From Streptomyces olivaceus (GTDB lineage: Bacteria > Actinomycetota > Actinomycetes > Streptomycetales > Streptomycetaceae): a DNA stretch of 64,000 bases. The position numbers were made by a program, and so were the translations under genes. Below are positions 26,879 through 36,199 of this stretch, piece by piece. Numbering within the stretch: position 1 is the stretch's first letter; every line of letters begins with the position of its first letter. The notes below the pieces were generated by a model, which was not told where the DNA came from, made no database searches, and saw only the letters and a list, made by a program, of their open reading frames with translations. Where the stretch lies: the NCBI RefSeq assembly GCF_000721235.1, contig NZ_JOFH01000016.1:62001-126000 (forward strand). Direction: 5' to 3'.

Positions 26879-29455
26879 ATGAGCCCCGAGGAGAAGCCCG
26901 CGGCAGCCCCCCGCTCCCTCGCGGAAGCGCTCCGCGTCAGGGACGACGTGTCCCTGGCCGCCCTCCTGCGCAGCCGCCCCGACCTCGTCACCCCCGTCCC
27001 CACCGACCTCACGCAGCTCGCCACCCGCGCCGGCACCCGCGCCTCGGTCGTCCGGGCCCTGGAGCGCCTGGACCGCTTCGCGCTGCAGACGGCGGAGGCG
27101 CTGGCCGTGGCGGCGGACCCGGCGCCGTACGGCGAACTGCTCCGCCTGATGGCCGGCGACGAGGCGGACCCCGCCGTGGCCGCCGCGCTCCCCCGCGCCG
27201 TGGCCCTGCTGCGCGAGCAGGCGCTGCTGTGGGGCGCCGACGACCGGCTGCGCCTGGTGCGCACCGCCCGCGAGCTGCTCGCGCCGTCGCCGCAGCACCC
27301 GTCCCCGACCGGGCTCGGCCCCACCGTGCGGGAGGCGACGGCGGGGATGTCCCCGGGCCGGATCCAGGAGATCCTCACCACCGTCGGCCTGTCCTCGACG
27401 CACGACTCCGTCTCCGCCGTGTCCGCGCTCGGTGAGCTGTTCACCGACCGGAAGCGGATGGCGGCGCTCCTCGCCGCACTGCCCGGGGACTCCCGGGAGG
27501 TGCTGGACCGGCTGGTGTGGGGCCCGCCGTACGGGCAGGTCACCCACGACCCCGCCGCGCACCTGCGCGCGCTCCTCGACCGCGGCCTGCTGCTGCCGAC
27601 CGCGCCCGGCACCGTCGTACTGCCGCGCGAGGTGGCCCTGCACCTGCGCGCGGGCCGGGCGCACCGCGCGCCGGAGCCGGTGCCGCCGCCGGTGGAGGCC
27701 GCCGCCACGCACCGTCCCCAGGTGGTGGACGCCACCGCGGCCGGACAGGCCCTGGCGGCGCTGGCGACCGTCGACGAGCTGCTGAAGGAGTGGGACGAGG
27801 GCGGCCCGACGGTGCTGCGGGCCGGCGGCCTGAGCGTGCGGGACCTGAAGCGCACGGCCGTCGCCCTGGACGTGTCCGAGCCGGTCGCGGCGTTCTGGCT
27901 GGAACTCGCCTACGCGGCCGGGCTGATCGCCTCCGACGGGGAGGCCGACGAGCGGTACGCGGCGACCCCGGCGTACGACGAGTGGCGGGAGTTGCCGACC
28001 GGCGAGCGCTGGGCGCGGCTCGCGGCGGCGTGGCTGCCGGCCACCCGGACGCCGGGCGTGGTCGGCGGGCGGGACGCGAAGGACCGTACGCTCTCGGCGC
28101 TGGGCCCGAACCTGGACCGTTCGGCGGCGCCGGAGGTACGGCACCGGGTGCTGGCCCTGCTGGCGGGGCTGCCCGAGGGCGCCTCGCCGGGGGCGGAGTC
28201 GGTGCTGGCCCGGCTGCGCTGGGAGCGTCCGCTGCGCGGGCCCCAGCGGGACCGGCGGGCGCCCGGCGACGACGACCTGCGGTCGCGGCTGGCCCGGTGG
28301 ACGCTGTCCGAGGCCGAGTTGCTGGGCATCACCGGCCGGGGCGCGCTGGCCGCGCCGGGGCGGGCCCTGATCGGGGCGCCCGAACCGTCCCACCCCGCGC
28401 CGCAGTCGGCGCCGGAGCCCGAGGGGCCCGGCGACAAGCTCCCCGTGCACCACCACACGCCCCCCGTGCCCGTCCCCGCAGGCCCCCCGGAACGCGCCGC
28501 CGCCACCGCGCACGCCGCCCGGCTGCTCGCGCCGCTGCTGCCCGAGCCGCTGGACCACGTGCTGCTCCAGGCCGACCTGACGGCGGTGGCGCCGGGGCCG
28601 CTGGAGCGTGAGCTGGCCGATGTGCTGGGCGTGCTCGCGGACGTGGAGTCCAAGGGCGGCGCGACCGTCTACCGGTTCACGCCGGGCTCGGTGCGCCGCG
28701 CCCTCGACGCCGGGCAGACCGCCGCCGACCTGCACGCCTTCCTCACCCGGCGCTCCCGCACGCCGGTTCCGCAGCCGCTGACGTATCTGATCGACGACGT
28801 GGCCCGGCGGCACGGGCGGCTGCGGGTGGGCGCGGCCTCGGCGTACGTGCGCTGCGACGACGACGCCACGCTGGACGAGATCCTCGCCGACAAGCGGGCC
28901 GCGGGTCTCGGCCTGCGCCGTCTGGCGCCGACGGTGCTGGCCGCGCAGGCCGACCCGGCGGTGCTCCTGGAGGGGCTGCGCGCGATCGGGTTCGCGCCGG
29001 CCGCCGAGTCCGCCGCCGGTGACGTGGTGATCGCCCGCGCGGACTCCCGGCGCACTCCGCCCCGGACGGCGCCCGAGCCGGTCCCGGACGGTCCGCCGGC
29101 CCCGGACGACACGCTCCTGACCGCCGCGATCCGTGCCGTCCGGGCGGGCGACCTGGCCGCCACCACCCCGCGCAAACCCGGCCCCGGGGACGGCGAGGAC
29201 GGTGCCCCGGGCGGCGAACTGCCCCGCACGGGTGCCGCCGAGACCCTGGCCACCATGCAGGCGGCGGTGCTGACCGGCGAGGCGCTGTGGATCGGCTACG
29301 TGAACGCGGAGGGCGCCGCCAGCCAGCGCGTGATCGCGCCGATCCGGGTCGAGGGCGGCTTCGTCACGGCGTACGACCACACGGCGGACGAGGTGCGCAC
29401 CTATCCGCTGCACCGCGTCACGGGCGTGGCGGAACTGGCCGACGACGCGCGCTGA
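26879..29455 (+). CDS. Helicase-associated protein (Helicase_C_3) with WYL-like C-terminus
   Basis: The 858-residue protein has no Walker A motif. It contains winged-helix-like repeats in the N-terminal half and, near residues 540-700, the XPB/Ssl2-associated Helicase_C_3 region (HVLLQADLTAVAPGPLEREL, then KGGATVYRFTPGSVRRAL). The last about 60 residues (ALWIGYVNAEGAASQR, RVEGGFVTAYDH, RTYPLHRVTGV) look like a WYL domain, a ligand or nucleic-acid sensor. It precedes the XPB helicase gene by about 150 bp on the same strand, and I infer a partnership in DNA repair. The ATG at 26879 follows a Pro/His-rich non-coding stretch. Confidence 0.85.
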   Translation: MSPEEKPAAAPRSLAEALRVRDDVSLAALLRSRPDLVTPVPTDLTQLATRAGTRASVVRALERLDRFALQTAEALAVAADPAPYGELLRLMAGDEADPAVAAALPRAVALLREQALLWGADDRLRLVRTARELLAPSPQHPSPTGLGPTVREATAGMSPGRIQEILTTVGLSSTHDSVSAVSALGELFTDRKRMAALLAALPGDSREVLDRLVWGPPYGQVTHDPAAHLRALLDRGLLLPTAPGTVVLPREVALHLRAGRAHRAPEPVPPPVEAAATHRPQVVDATAAGQALAALATVDELLKEWDEGGPTVLRAGGLSVRDLKRTAVALDVSEPVAAFWLELAYAAGLIASDGEADERYAATPAYDEWRELPTGERWARLAAAWLPATRTPGVVGGRDAKDRTLSALGPNLDRSAAPEVRHRVLALLAGLPEGASPGAESVLARLRWERPLRGPQRDRRAPGDDDLRSRLARWTLSEAELLGITGRGALAAPGRALIGAPEPSHPAPQSAPEPEGPGDKLPVHHHTPPVPVPAGPPERAAATAHAARLLAPLLPEPLDHVLLQADLTAVAPGPLERELADVLGVLADVESKGGATVYRFTPGSVRRALDAGQTAADLHAFLTRRSRTPVPQPLTYLIDDVARRHGRLRVGAASAYVRCDDDATLDEILADKRAAGLGLRRLAPTVLAAQADPAVLLEGLRAIGFAPAAESAAGDVVIARADSRRTPPRTAPEPVPDGPPAPDDTLLTAAIRAVRAGDLAATTPRKPGPGDGEDGAPGGELPRTGAAETLATMQAAVLTGEALWIGYVNAEGAASQRVIAPIRVEGGFVTAYDHTADEVRTYPLHRVTGVAELADDAR

Positions 29456-29604
29456 CGGAATACGCGCGGGAGCTTCCGCGCACTCGCGGGTGTGCGGCGT
29501 GATCCCTCGCTCTGCGGCAGCCCCGCCCCGCGATCAGGCACACTGGACGTTTGGCCGCTCCGTCCAGTCGCCGTCGGCCGCTCGCACGCGAAAGGGTGCC
29601 GCCC

Positions 29605-31251
29605 GTGAATGGTCCGCTGATCGTCCAGTCCGACAAGACCCTGCTCCTCGAAGTCGACCACGAGCAGGCCGGCGACTGCCGCCGCGCCATCGCGCCCTTC
29701 GCCGAGCTGGAGCGGGCCCCCGAGCACATCCACACCTACCGGGTGACCCCGCTGGGCCTGTGGAACGCGCGGGCGGCGGGCCACGACGCCGAGCAGGTCG
29801 TGGACGCCCTCGTCGAGTACAGCCGCTACCCCGTGCCGCACGCGCTGCTCGTCGACATCGCCGAGACGATGGACCGCTACGGCCGCCTCACCCTCTCCAA
29901 GCACCCGGCGCACGGACTGGTCCTGACGACCACCGACCGGCCGGTCCTGGAGGAGGTGCTGAAGTCGAAGCGGATCGCGCCGCTGGTCGGTGCCCGCATC
30001 GGCGACGACGCGGTGGCGGTCCACCCCTCCGAGCGCGGGCAGATCAAGCAGACGCTGCTGAAGCTGGGCTGGCCCGCCGAGGACCTCGCCGGGTACGTCG
30101 ACGGCGAGGCGCACCCCATCGAGCTGGCCGAGGACGGCTGGGCGCTGCGCCCGTACCAGAAGCAGGCCGTGGAGAACTTCTGGCACGGCGGCAGCGGTGT
30201 CGTCGTCCTCCCCTGCGGCGCGGGCAAGACGCTGGTGGGCGCCGGGGCGATGGCGCAGGCCAGGTCGACGACGCTGATCCTGGTCACCAACACCGTCTCC
30301 GCCCGGCAGTGGAAGCACGAGCTGGTGAAGCGGACGAGCCTGACCGAGGACGAGATCGGCGAGTACAGCGGCACCCGCAAGGAGATCCGGCCGGTCACCA
30401 TCGCGACGTACCAGGTGCTGACGACCCGGCGCAAGGGCGTCTACCCGCACCTGGAGCTGTTCGACTCCCGGGACTGGGGGCTGATCGTCTACGACGAGGT
30501 GCACCTGCTGCCCGCACCGGTCTTCAAGTTCACGGCGGATCTGCAGGCGCGCCGCCGCCTCGGCCTGACCGCGACCCTGGTGCGCGAGGACGGCCGCGAG
30601 TCGGACGTGTTCTCCCTCATCGGCCCGAAGCGGTTCGACGCGCCGTGGAAGGAGATCGAGGCGCAGGGCTACATCGCGCCCGCCGACTGCGTGGAGGTCC
30701 GGGTCAACCTCACCGACGCGGAGCGGCTCGCGTACGCCACCGCCGAGACGGAGGAGAAGTACCGCTTCTGCGCGACGACCGACACCAAGCGCAAGGTGAC
30801 GGAGGCGATCGTGCGGCGCTTCGCCGGGCAGCAGGTCCTCGTCATCGGCCAGTACATCGACCAGCTCGACGAGCTGGGCGAGCACCTGGGCGCGCCGGTC
30901 ATCAAGGGCGAGACGTCCAACGCCCAGCGCGAGAAGCTCTTCGAGTCCTTCCGCCGGGGCGAGATCAGCGTCCTCGTCGTGTCGAAGGTCGCCAACTTCT
31001 CGATCGACCTGCCGGAGGCGACGGTCGCCATCCAGGTGTCGGGCACCTTCGGGTCCCGGCAGGAGGAGGCCCAGCGCCTGGGCCGGGTGCTGCGGCCGAA
31101 GGCCGACGGCCACCAGGCGCACTTCTACTCGGTCGTCGCCCGCGACACCCTCGACCAGGACTTCGCCGCCCACCGGCAGCGCTTCCTGGCGGAGCAGGGC
31201 TACGCCTACCGGATCATGGACGCGGACGAGGTCCTGGCGGAGGACGCCTGA
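29605..31251 (+). CDS. DNA repair helicase XPB
   Basis: The 548-residue SF2 helicase has an N-terminal damage-recognition-like domain, Walker A PCGAGKTLVG (about residue 203), DEVH box YDEVHLLP (about 297), motif III LTATLVREDGRE and motif VI QRLGRVLRPK. The RED motif of XPB proteins is visible as VREDGRE. It is a 3'-to-5' DNA translocase acting on damaged or transcribed DNA; the bacterial role is only partly known. The GTG at 29605 has AAGGG nine bases upstream. It is flanked by the helicase-associated protein and, further on, HelD. Confidence 0.94.
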   Translation: MNGPLIVQSDKTLLLEVDHEQAGDCRRAIAPFAELERAPEHIHTYRVTPLGLWNARAAGHDAEQVVDALVEYSRYPVPHALLVDIAETMDRYGRLTLSKHPAHGLVLTTTDRPVLEEVLKSKRIAPLVGARIGDDAVAVHPSERGQIKQTLLKLGWPAEDLAGYVDGEAHPIELAEDGWALRPYQKQAVENFWHGGSGVVVLPCGAGKTLVGAGAMAQARSTTLILVTNTVSARQWKHELVKRTSLTEDEIGEYSGTRKEIRPVTIATYQVLTTRRKGVYPHLELFDSRDWGLIVYDEVHLLPAPVFKFTADLQARRRLGLTATLVREDGRESDVFSLIGPKRFDAPWKEIEAQGYIAPADCVEVRVNLTDAERLAYATAETEEKYRFCATTDTKRKVTEAIVRRFAGQQVLVIGQYIDQLDELGEHLGAPVIKGETSNAQREKLFESFRRGEISVLVVSKVANFSIDLPEATVAIQVSGTFGSRQEEAQRLGRVLRPKADGHQAHFYSVVARDTLDQDFAAHRQRFLAEQGYAYRIMDADEVLAEDA

Positions 31252-31274
31252 CCGGCCGCCGTTCCGGGGCGTGG

Positions 31275-31454
31275 TTAGCGGCGGCGGACGCCCGCCTCTT
31301 CGCCGTACTCGCCGAGTACGACCACGTCGAGGGCGGCGCCGGCGAACACCCTGACGGCGCGCAGGGCGTCGCCGAGCCGGTGCCGGTGGCTGCCGGCCAC
31401 CGGTGTGGCACCGGAGGCGCGGCCTGGGGCTGGGGAGATGGTTGCTGCGCTCAT
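31275..31454 (-). CDS. Small hypothetical protein, 59 aa
   Basis: The short leftward gene encodes an Ala/Pro/Gly-rich N-terminus and a conserved-looking C-terminal part, RLGDALRAVRVFAGAALDVV followed by LGEYGEEAGVRRR. The coding strand is supported by G/C third positions and a balanced amino-acid composition unlike the shadows of neighbouring genes. It lies convergent with XPB, 23 bp apart, and divergent from helD. No function can be given. Confidence 0.65.
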   Translation of the reverse strand: MSAATISPAPGRASGATPVAGSHRHRLGDALRAVRVFAGAALDVVVLGEYGEEAGVRRR

Positions 31455-31619
31455 GTCTCCATGGTGCGACCGCGCCCCCTCCGGCGGCATCGGTCTCGGG
31501 AGCGAATCCCGTCCACCCTCGCGTACACCTCCGGGTGGACCCATGCCCCTCAGGTCGGAGACACCGACCCCTAGGGGTCGGCACCGCGGCGGGGCCGGCA
31601 CCGCGGCCCCGGAAAACGG

Positions 31620-31680
31620 TTGGCCGCAGCCGCCCCCGCTCCCCTAGAATCTCCGCTCTTGCCCGCCTCCCCCAGCGGAG
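31620..31680 (+). promoter_or_regulatory. Probable helD promoter and leader hairpin
   Basis: TTGGCC (31620-31625) and TAGAAT (31645-31650) are separated by 19 bp, a vegetative-type promoter. Directly after it, CTCCGCT and AGCGGAG (31651-31657 and 31674-31680) can pair in the leader. The leader would be about 110 nt. No rifamycin-associated element was seen. Confidence 0.4.
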
Positions 31681-31769
31681 TGCTGCCCTCCGGACGGAAA
31701 CCGGTCGGCCCACCGCGCGCGCGGACCGCGCCCGCCGTCACCACCCGCAGGTCATCCGGAGGCACCCCC

Positions 31770-33845
31770 TTGTCCACGCCCGCCCACGACGATCCCCTCT
31801 CCGACGCCCCTCTTTCCGCCGACCCCCTCGCCAGAGAACGCTCCCACCTGGCCGCCTCCCGTTCCGCCCTGCGTGCCATGCGCGAGGACGTGGAGTCCCT
31901 GGACATCGCCGACGTGACCGCGAACTGGGTCAACGCGGCCGTCCTGGAGAAGCAGATCGAGGATCGCATCAAGGCGCTCGCCGACCTCAGCGAGACCCCG
32001 CTCTTCTTCGGCCGGCTCGACTACCTGCACGCGCCGGGCGCGGAACAGGCCGAGGGCGGGGAGGGGGAACTCTTCTACGTCGGCCGCCGGCACGTGCACG
32101 ACACGGACGGCGACCCGATGGTGATCGACTGGCGGGCGCCGGTGTCCCAGCCGTTCTACCGGGCGTCGAAGAAGGACCCGCAGGACATCTCGCTGCGCCG
32201 CCGGTTCGGCTACACCGGCGGCGACCTGACGGCGTACGAGGACGAGCACCTGTCCGACCCGGCCGAGACCGCCGTCACCAGCAAGCTGCTCCAGCAGGAG
32301 ATCGAGCGGCCCCGCGTCGGCCCGATGCGCGACATCGTGGCGACGATCCAGCCCGAGCAGGACGAGATCGTGCGCGCCGGGCTGAGCGGCTCCGTCTGCG
32401 TGCAGGGCGGGCCCGGCACCGGCAAGACCGCCGTCGGCCTGCACCGGGTCGCCTACCTCCTGTACGCGCACCGCGAGCGGCTGGCCCGCACCGGCACGCT
32501 GGTCATCGGCCCGAACCGGTCCTTCCTGCACTACATCGAGCAGGTGCTGCCCGCCCTCGGCGAGCTGGCGGTCCGCCAGGCGACCGTGGACGACCTGGTG
32601 GCCCACGTCGAGGTGCGCGGCGCCGACGAGGCGGCGACGGCGGTGGTCAAGGGCGACGCGCGGATGGCCGAGGTGCTGCGCAGGGCGCTGTACTCGCACG
32701 TCGCGATGCCCACCGAGGGGATCGTGGTGGTGCGCGGCTCGCGCCGCTGGCGGGTGCCGGTGTACGAGCTGGAGGAGATCGTCCGCGAGCTGCTCGCCCG
32801 CGACATCCGCTACGGCGCCGCGCGCGAGGCCCTGCCGCAGCGCATCGCGCACGCCGTGCTGGTGCAGATGGAGCGGGCGGGCGAGGCGCCGGACGACCGG
32901 GTGCAGAACACGGTGGCGCGCAACGCCGCCGTGAAGGCCGCGGTGAAGGCGGTGTGGCCGCAGGTCGACCCGGCGAAACTGGTTCTGCGCCTGCTGTCCG
33001 ACGCGGACTTCCTCGCCGAGCACGCCGAGGGGGTCCTCGACGCGGACGAGCAGAAGGCGGTGCTGTGGGTGAGGCCGGCCCGCTCGGTGAAGTCGGCCGG
33101 GTGGTCGCCGGCGGACGCCGTGCTGATCGACGAGGCCACCGACCTGGTCGAGCGCACCCACTCCCTCGGGCACGTGGTCCTCGACGAGGCGCAGGACCTC
33201 TCGCCGATGCAGTACCGCGCGGTGGGCCGGCGCTGCACCACCGGTTCCGCGACCGTCCTCGGCGACCTGGCGCAGGGCACCACGCCGTGGGCGACGCGGA
33301 GCTGGTCCGAGGCCCTGTCGCACCTGGGCAAGGGCGAGGCCGTGGTGGAGGAGCTGACGGCCGGTTTCCGTGTGCCGACGGACGTGATCGCGTACGCCTC
33401 CCGGCTGCTGCCGCACATCGCGCCGGGGCTGACGCCGGTGGCGTCGATCCGGGAGAACCCGGGCTTCTTCGAGATCCGCGCGGCGGACGCCGGTGCGGCC
33501 GGCGTCCTCGCGGCCTGCCGCGAGCTGCTGGAGCGGGAGGGCTCGGTCGGCCTGATCGCCGCCGACGCGCGGGTGCCGGAGCTGGCGGCGGCGCTGGAGG
33601 CGGCCGGGATCGGGCACGTCGGCCCCGGCGAGGAGACCACCCCGGCCGTCCGGCTGACCCTGGTCCCGGCCTCGCTGGCCAAGGGCCTGGAGTACGACTA
33701 CGTGGTCCTGGACGAGCCGCGCGCCGTGGTCGACGGCGAGCCGGACGAACGGACGGGCCTGCGCCGCCTGTACGTCGCGCTGACCCGCGCGGTGTCGGGC
33801 CTCGTGGTGACCCACGCGACGGGGCTGCCCCCGCAGCTGGGCTGA
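31770..33845 (+). CDS. helD: HelD-like RNA polymerase recycling helicase
   Basis: The 691-residue UvrD/Rep-type SF1 ATPase has an N-terminal coiled-coil arm (ERSHLAASRSALRAMREDVE), the HelD-typical GDPMVIDWRAPVSQPFY, Walker A GGPGTGKTAV (about residue 212), DEAQDLSPMQ (about 471) and the late GLRRLYVALTRAV. HelD proteins release stalled RNA polymerase from DNA using ATP; some Streptomyces relatives (HelR) protect against rifamycins. The start is a TTG with GGAGG seven bases upstream. The lack of a rifamycin-associated element argues for HelD rather than HelR. Confidence 0.9.
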   Translation: MSTPAHDDPLSDAPLSADPLARERSHLAASRSALRAMREDVESLDIADVTANWVNAAVLEKQIEDRIKALADLSETPLFFGRLDYLHAPGAEQAEGGEGELFYVGRRHVHDTDGDPMVIDWRAPVSQPFYRASKKDPQDISLRRRFGYTGGDLTAYEDEHLSDPAETAVTSKLLQQEIERPRVGPMRDIVATIQPEQDEIVRAGLSGSVCVQGGPGTGKTAVGLHRVAYLLYAHRERLARTGTLVIGPNRSFLHYIEQVLPALGELAVRQATVDDLVAHVEVRGADEAATAVVKGDARMAEVLRRALYSHVAMPTEGIVVVRGSRRWRVPVYELEEIVRELLARDIRYGAAREALPQRIAHAVLVQMERAGEAPDDRVQNTVARNAAVKAAVKAVWPQVDPAKLVLRLLSDADFLAEHAEGVLDADEQKAVLWVRPARSVKSAGWSPADAVLIDEATDLVERTHSLGHVVLDEAQDLSPMQYRAVGRRCTTGSATVLGDLAQGTTPWATRSWSEALSHLGKGEAVVEELTAGFRVPTDVIAYASRLLPHIAPGLTPVASIRENPGFFEIRAADAGAAGVLAACRELLEREGSVGLIAADARVPELAAALEAAGIGHVGPGEETTPAVRLTLVPASLAKGLEYDYVVLDEPRAVVDGEPDERTGLRRLYVALTRAVSGLVVTHATGLPPQLG

Positions 33846-33940
33846 GACGGCGGCGGCCGGCCGCGGAGGCGGCTGCGGGGCGCCGGGCCGCGCCGTCCGC
33901 CCCGTGCGGGCACCGGACCGGCCGTGCTCGCGGCCGGCGC

Positions 33941-34630
33941 TCAGTCCCCCAGTGCCCGCCGCCACTCCCCCACCGCGTCCGCCGAGACCGGGGCGCTCCA
34001 TCCGGCGGGCCGGGCCGCGCCGCCGATGTGGAAGGCGTCGACGCCCGCGGCCCGGAGGTCCGGTACGTGCTCCAGGCGCAGGCCGCCGCCGACCAGCAGT
34101 TGCTGCTCGTAGCCCTGCTCTCCCCGCCGCCGGGCCTCCGCGAGCAGTACGGCCATGCCCGCGTCCACGCCCGCGGCCGAGCCGGCCGTCAGGTAGGTGT
34201 CCAGCCCCGGGAAGTCCGCGAGCTGCTTGCGGAGCGCGTCCCGGTTGGCGGCGTGGTCGATCGCGCGGTGGAACGTCCACCGGCATCCGTCCAGCACCGC
34301 CGCGACCCGCTCCACCGCGTGCAGGTCCACGTCACCGGCCGGGTCGAGGAAGCCGAGCACGAACTCCGTGGCCCCGGCCTCCCGCAGCTGCCCGGCGACC
34401 CGCGTGAGCCGTTCGGCGTCCCCGGCGGCGAACCCGTCCGCGAGCCGCAGCATGACGCGCAGGTCGATGTCGACGGCGGCACGGATCGCGGCGACGGTGG
34501 CGGCCGGCGGGGTGAGTCCGTCGGCCGCCATGTCGGTGACCAGTTCGAGGCGATCCGCGCCTCCGGCCTGGGCGGCGACCGCGTCCTCGACGTCGAGGGC
34601 GATCACCTCCAGGACTGCACGCTTGCTCAT
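33941..34630 (-). CDS. cutC: CutC family TIM-barrel protein
   Basis: The 229-residue protein has the CutC signature: LEVIALDVEDAVAAQAGGAD, RLELVTDMAADGLTPP, HRAIDHAANRDALRKQL and LLVGGGLRLEHVPDLRAAG. The family was named for copper tolerance, but its biochemical role is not settled and its fold is a phosphate-binding-type TIM barrel. ATG 34630 is preferred over ATG 34651, because the region upstream consists of TTCGGCGGG repeats. A DasR-type operator lies 80 bp upstream, which points to amino-sugar control. It is convergent with helD. Confidence 0.88.
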   Translation of the reverse strand: MSKRAVLEVIALDVEDAVAAQAGGADRLELVTDMAADGLTPPAATVAAIRAAVDIDLRVMLRLADGFAAGDAERLTRVAGQLREAGATEFVLGFLDPAGDVDLHAVERVAAVLDGCRWTFHRAIDHAANRDALRKQLADFPGLDTYLTAGSAAGVDAGMAVLLAEARRRGEQGYEQQLLVGGGLRLEHVPDLRAAGVDAFHIGGAARPAGWSAPVSADAVGEWRRALGD

Positions 34631-34709
34631 GGGACCCCAATCGTCGGGCATTCGGCGGCTTTCGGCAGGCTTCGGCGGGCTTCGGCGGCGGGCATGCGTG
34701 GCCCCCTAC

Positions 34710-34721
34710 AGGTCTAGTCCA
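34710..34721. promoter_or_regulatory. DasR-type (dre) operator upstream of cutC
   Basis: AGGTCTAGTCCA matches the GntR-family DasR consensus around TGGTCTAGACCA. It is identical over 12 bases to one half of the double site in front of nagK. It lies between the cutC start and the end of the next gene, so cutC is the likely target. Confidence 0.6.
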
Positions 34722-34781
34722 ATCTAAGACTACGCCCGGACCGCCGGCTCACGGGGCACCCGTCCGCCCTGGCCGGCGCGC

Positions 34782-35465
34782 TCAGCCGCTGAACAGGTTC
34801 AGCTCGGCCGCCTCCACCCCGGCCAGCTCGTACCCGTCCACGCCGTCCGTGACCCGGCCCGCGTACAGCCGTACGAGGGTGGCGGCGTCGCCGAGGAAGC
34901 GGCCCGGCGGCCGCTCGCCGCTGGCCGCGCCCAGTTTCAGGGGTTCGTCGACGTCGTCGAGGTCGGCGTGGAGCGCCACGTGGCCGCGTTCGCGGGTGAG
35001 CGTCGAGAGCAGCGCGAGCACCTCCGGCAGCGCACGCCCGGCGTACGCTCCCGGCTCGCCCAGAGCCGCCCGCACATCACCGGCGTGCACCCACTCGCCG
35101 AGCGCAAGCCCGTCCAGCGCGCCGCCCGCGCGGGCGATCACCTCGCCGGCGTCGGTCAGACCGCGCTCCAGCTCGTCGACGACGCGGGAGTGGGGCCAGT
35201 CCGCGCGTTCGGCGATGTCGCGGTCGTTGGACTCGGGGGAGAAGACACCGTCCTCGAAGCGGTTCTCGACCGTCCGGGTCAGCGCGGCGGAGCTGTGCGC
35301 CAGGACGTCGCGCACGGTCCAGCCCGGACACGCGGCCACCGGCAGCGCGAAGTCCGTGTCGGGACGGGACCGGAGCAGGGGGACCAGTTCGTCCCGCTCG
35401 ATGGTCAGCAGCCGGCCGGGCAGCTCGGGGTCGCGTACGGCGTGCACGTCTGCGGGAGTCGTCAT
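34782..35465 (-). CDS. Maleylpyruvate-isomerase-like mycothiol-dependent enzyme (DinB fold)
   Basis: The 227-residue protein has the DinB four-helix layout and the family motifs CPGWTVRDVLAHSS (metal-site His, about residues 46-59) and GEWVHAGDVRAALG (His and Asp). Members are mycothiol-dependent metalloenzymes; most have unknown substrates. It is leftward, upstream of the cutC regulatory region, and divergent from an HD-domain gene 61 bp away. A fused version of this domain occurs in the GNAT protein two genes on. Confidence 0.85.
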   Translation of the reverse strand: MTTPADVHAVRDPELPGRLLTIERDELVPLLRSRPDTDFALPVAACPGWTVRDVLAHSSAALTRTVENRFEDGVFSPESNDRDIAERADWPHSRVVDELERGLTDAGEVIARAGGALDGLALGEWVHAGDVRAALGEPGAYAGRALPEVLALLSTLTRERGHVALHADLDDVDEPLKLGAASGERPPGRFLGDAATLVRLYAGRVTDGVDGYELAGVEAAELNLFSG

Positions 35466-35526
35466 GGACCCCACGTTAGGGGCGGGGCGCCACGGGCGGG
35501 ACCGGGCCGTCTGGAAGGATGCGCGC

Positions 35527-36189
35527 ATGGCCGATCCGGACGTCCTGCGCTCACGCTTCGCCCACGCCCTGGCCGGAGCCGCCGCCCCCGGCCCGGGCGC
35601 CGACCCCGCGCCGTACGCCGACAACCTGATCGCCCGCTGGCAGGAGCCCCAGCGGCGCTACCACACCCTCGCGCACCTCACCGCGGTCCTGGACCATGTC
35701 GACGCGCTGGAGGAGTACGCCGTCGACGCCGACGCGGTCCGCCTGGCCGCGTGGTTCCACGACGCCGTGTACCTGCCGGACCGGTCCGAGAACGAGGAGC
35801 GTTCGGCGCGGCTCGCCGAGCGCGCCCTGCCCGAGGCCGGGGTGCCGGCCGGGAGGACCGCCGAGGTGGCCCGGCTGGTGCGGCTCACCGTCACGCACGC
35901 CCCGGACGACGGCGACCGCGACGGGCAGGTGCTGTGCGACGCGGACCTGGCGGTCCTCGCCTCGCCGCCCGCGGGGTACGCGGCGTACACGGCGGCCGTC
36001 CGCGAGGAGTACCACTTCGTGCCGGACGAGGCCTTCCGCGAGGGCCGCGCCGCGATCCTGCGCCAACTCCTCGGCCTGCCCCGCCTCTTCCACACCCCGC
36101 ACGGCCGGCGCGCGTGGGAGGCGACCGCCCGCCACAACCTCGCCGGCGAGCTGGAAATGCTGTCGCTCCCGGACACGCCGGGCCTCTAG
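35527..36189 (+). CDS. HD-domain metal-dependent phosphohydrolase-like protein
   Basis: The 220-residue protein has the HD-superfamily residues RYHTLAHL (about residues 44-51) and AAWFHDAVY (about 75-83), with Asp in VLCDADLAVLA further on. The RYH...WFHDAVY pattern fits the predicted HD phosphohydrolase family. It should cleave a phosphate ester, perhaps a nucleotide; the substrate is unknown. The next gene starts 10 bp after its stop codon and is probably co-transcribed. Confidence 0.85.
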   Translation: MADPDVLRSRFAHALAGAAAPGPGADPAPYADNLIARWQEPQRRYHTLAHLTAVLDHVDALEEYAVDADAVRLAAWFHDAVYLPDRSENEERSARLAERALPEAGVPAGRTAEVARLVRLTVTHAPDDGDRDGQVLCDADLAVLASPPAGYAAYTAAVREEYHFVPDEAFREGRAAILRQLLGLPRLFHTPHGRRAWEATARHNLAGELEMLSLPDTPGL

Positions 36190-36199
36190 CCTGCCCGGC

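Noticed and set aside
29401..31713. Leftward open frame of 770 codons opposite XPB
   Set aside because: XPB motifs are complete on the other strand. The frame has no domain and a shadow-like composition.
31455..31769. Rifamycin-associated element before the HelD gene (which would indicate HelR)
   Set aside because: No GGGGCTTGCGGCAAGGCCC-like element was found in the upstream region.
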